The notes under the pieces were generated by a model that saw only the letters and a program-made list of their open reading frames with translations, was not told the DNA's origin and did no database searches. The position numbers and the translations under genes were made by a program. Positions 4,686 to 6,472 of a DNA stretch of 6,472 bases are shown one piece after another (positions within the stretch are counted from its first letter, which is position 1; every line of letters begins with the position of its first letter). This stretch comes from Deltaproteobacteria bacterium (lineage in GTDB: Bacteria; Desulfobacterota; Desulfobacteria; Desulfobacterales; UBA11574), in assembly GCA_019313025.1 (NCBI GenBank), contig JAFDCA010000366.1, forward strand, positions 1-6,472, read 5' to 3'.

Positions 4686-5867
4686 ATGGCTCAGTCCAAA
4701 ATATCTGTCGATCTAATTTTGTCAAAACTGGCCGAGGAGGCGGAAAAAGCCGGGGAAAGCGCTAAAAAAGCATTGGATGTACTGCTGGAACCCCTTGAAA
4801 CCGATATTGCCCTCACACCTTACGATGTCGTCTATGAAGAAGATCGGGTAAAATTAAAACATTATAAGCCGACCGTTGACATTCAACTTAAAAGGCCCCT
4901 TCTGGTGGTTTACGCATTGATCAACCGGGAAACCATGCTTGATCTCCAGCCCGGCAGAAGTGTGGTGCAAAATTTTTTGATAGAGGGCATAGATGTTTAT
5001 ATGATCGATTGGGGTTATCCGGCTCGAAAAGATAAGTATCTCACCATTGACGATCATGTAAACGGATATATGGATAATATCGTTGATTTTATTCTCGACA
5101 AACACAATCTGGACAACATCCATTTGATGGGCATTTGCATGGGCGGTACGTTCTGTGTTATTTACTCCGCCCTTCATCCTGAGAAAATTAAAACTCTGGT
5201 GACCACGGTAACACCCACAAACTTCGATACGGACCAGGGGTTGTTACATATCTGGATGAAGGATATGGATGTGGATCGCATTGTAGATACTTACGGTAAT
5301 ATTCCGGGAGATATCATGAACATGGGTTTTTTGTTACTTAACCCGGCTCGATTGATGATCGACAAATATGCAGGGTTTATAGAAAATATGTCAAACAAAA
5401 AATTCGTAGAAAATTTTGTCCGAATGGAAAAATGGATTTTTGACAGCCCGGATGTACCGGGTGAGACTTTTCGACAGTTCGTTCGAGATTGTTACCAAAA
5501 AAATCTACTGATCCAAAGCAAAATGGAAGTGAGCAGAAAACGTATAGATCTAAAAAAAATTACCATACCGCTTTTGAATTTTTTCGGGAAATATGACCAT
5601 CTTGTCCCGCCCGAAGCGTGTGAACTGCTTACCAGTATGGTCGGCAGCAAGGATACTGAAAATATTTGTTTGGACACGGGCCATATCGGTATTTATGTGA
5701 GTTCAAAGTGTCAAAAAGAGTTCGCACCGAAAATTGCCCGCTGGCTCAAAGAAAGGGATGAAAACAAAAAGAAGCGTGTAACAAAGAAAGCAACTCCCCA
5801 AAAAAAAGTTGCCAAAAAGATCCCCCAAAAACCAGCATCATCATTGAAAAATAAAAAGAAAAAATGA
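4686..5867 (+). CDS. phaC: Class III polyhydroxyalkanoate synthase catalytic subunit PhaC with Lys-rich tail
   Basis: PhaC joins (R)-3-hydroxyacyl-CoA monomers into polyester, releasing CoA, as a PhaC/PhaE complex on growing granules. The 393-residue product is an alpha/beta hydrolase. The lipase-like box GICMGG (149-154) carries the nucleophile C151; D304 in GKYDHLVPP and H333 in DTGHIG complete the triad, each two residues later than the C149/D302/H331 of the Allochromatium vinosum enzyme. Other class III marks are VYALINRETMLDLQPGRS (75-92), IDWGYP (107-112) and EKWIFDSPDVPGE (248-260). The catalytic fold ends near residue 357, about where the 355-residue A. vinosum enzyme ends. Residues 361-393 add a tail with 15 Lys in 33 positions plus Pro and Ala, resembling DNA-binding tails. 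It is second in the operon after phaE; the GAF gene follows 18 bp later. Function is certain apart from the tail. Confidence 0.96.
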   Translation: MAQSKISVDLILSKLAEEAEKAGESAKKALDVLLEPLETDIALTPYDVVYEEDRVKLKHYKPTVDIQLKRPLLVVYALINRETMLDLQPGRSVVQNFLIEGIDVYMIDWGYPARKDKYLTIDDHVNGYMDNIVDFILDKHNLDNIHLMGICMGGTFCVIYSALHPEKIKTLVTTVTPTNFDTDQGLLHIWMKDMDVDRIVDTYGNIPGDIMNMGFLLLNPARLMIDKYAGFIENMSNKKFVENFVRMEKWIFDSPDVPGETFRQFVRDCYQKNLLIQSKMEVSRKRIDLKKITIPLLNFFGKYDHLVPPEACELLTSMVGSKDTENICLDTGHIGIYVSSKCQKEFAPKIARWLKERDENKKKRVTKKATPQKKVAKKIPQKPASSLKNKKKK

Positions 5868-5885
5868 TCTGATAGGAGACGTTCG

Positions 5886-6472
5886 ATGACCCAAAGAAAC
5901 AATTATTTTAAAACCTTTTGCAAAATCAGCAAGGCATTTGGAACAACCTTGGAAAGAGAAAAGCTTTTGGACTTGATCGTCAATAGCGCCATCGACACCA
6001 TGGAAGCCAAAGCTGCATGTCTTTTTCTGGCAGATGAGAAAGAAGATGTATTTGTTCCAACAGCTCAGAAAGGACTGTCTGAAAACTATTTGCATGCCAG
6101 TCCCATACAGGCCAAGAAAATCGTAGACGACATCTTGAAAGGGGGATACCTTTCGTTTTACGATGCAGCCACGGATCCTCGTCTTGAAAACCTCGAGGCC
6201 AAAAAAGCCGAGGGCATCGCATCCATTCTTTCTGTTCCGGTGATGGTCAAGGAAAAGGCCATCGGCATTCTATCCCTTTATACCGCTGAGCATCGAGATT
6301 TTTCAAAAGACGAAATCGATTTTCTAACGGCACTGGCCAACCAGGGTGGAATCGCCATCGGACGGGCCCGCTTGTTTGAACGGATGAGTATGAACTCGAT
6401 GCTGTTTCTGGACCTGGCCTCCAGCATCAACTCGACCTTAGACATTAAAAAAGTGTTACATATTTTAACAGC
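5886..6472 (+). CDS. GAF-domain sensor protein, partial (C-terminus outside window)
   Basis: ATG at 5886, seven bases after AGGAG, opens a frame that runs off the window (195 complete codons). Residues about 25-160 form a GAF domain, seen in the closing part SILSVPVMVKEKAIGILSLY, then FSKDEIDFLTALANQGGIAI. A second GAF unit seems to begin at about 174: FLDLASSINSTLDIKKVLHIL mirrors the first entry FCKISKAFGTTLEREKLLDLI at 11-31. GAF domains bind small ligands, haem or nucleotides, or serve as dimer modules; ligand and output are unknown here because the end is missing. There is no signal or membrane segment. The protein may be a stand-alone double GAF protein, or go on to a kinase, GGDEF or other output domain. 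The 18-bp gap to phaC and lack of a terminator indicate co-transcription with the PHA synthase genes. Confidence 0.88.
   Translation, partial: MTQRNNYFKTFCKISKAFGTTLEREKLLDLIVNSAIDTMEAKAACLFLADEKEDVFVPTAQKGLSENYLHASPIQAKKIVDDILKGGYLSFYDAATDPRLENLEAKKAEGIASILSVPVMVKEKAIGILSLYTAEHRDFSKDEIDFLTALANQGGIAIGRARLFERMSMNSMLFLDLASSINSTLDIKKVLHILT

Noticed and set aside
5841..6222. Minus-strand frames opposite the end of phaC and the GAF gene
   Set aside because: Antisense to well-supported genes; hydrophobic Phe runs are a by-product of Lys-rich codons on the other strand.

Overview
The window carries two blocks of genes transcribed away from each other. The minus-strand block runs from about 3263 down to the left edge. 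It holds a dodecin and a small uncharacterised gene closed by a strong terminator, then a soluble PAS-PAS histidine kinase with its NarL/FixJ-type response regulator, and finally the start of a small cysteine-motif protein cut by the window edge. The plus-strand block starts at 3666 and runs off the right edge. It is a class III polyhydroxyalkanoate (PHA) synthase operon: phaE, phaC and a GAF-domain protein that is still open at 6472.

The organism is most likely a Gram-negative bacterium of the Desulfobacterota (Deltaproteobacteria) type, perhaps Desulfobacterales. This is inference from a moderate-to-low GC content, a two-subunit PhaE/PhaC synthase, cytoplasmic PAS kinases of the HisKA_3 class and a CxxC...CxxxC mini-protein. 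No RNA gene or other marker fixes the taxonomy. I see no insertion sequence, CRISPR array, tRNA or rRNA.

Region by region: 1-131 is a partial small CDS (-). 132-300 is a spacer with two GGGA/TCCC dyads. 301-978 is the response regulator (-), overlapping by 8 bp the kinase at 971-2479 (-). 2480-2726 is AT-rich, with an upstream dyad and the terminator of the dodecin pair. 2727-3017 is a 96-residue unknown protein (-). 3051-3263 is dodecin (-). 3264-3665 is a 402-bp divergent control region with a hairpin, a second tandem pair of GGGA/TCCC-like dyads and a possible promoter for phaE. 3666-4571 is phaE, 4686-5867 phaC, and 5886-end a GAF protein.

PhaE and PhaC should form the synthase complex that polymerises (R)-3-hydroxyacyl-CoA into storage granules. 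The GAF protein sits 18 bp behind phaC and is probably co-transcribed, so it may link storage to a signal. The kinase/regulator pair has no membrane segment and so would sense an internal cue; its targets cannot be read from the sequence.

The least ordinary points are a lysine-rich tail on PhaC beyond the usual end of the enzyme, a dodecin lacking the Trp and Gln normally used to bind flavin, the GAF sensor in the pha operon, and tandem GC-rich dyads with 19-20 bp spacing at two separate places. I did not find convincing evidence of a wholly new system.
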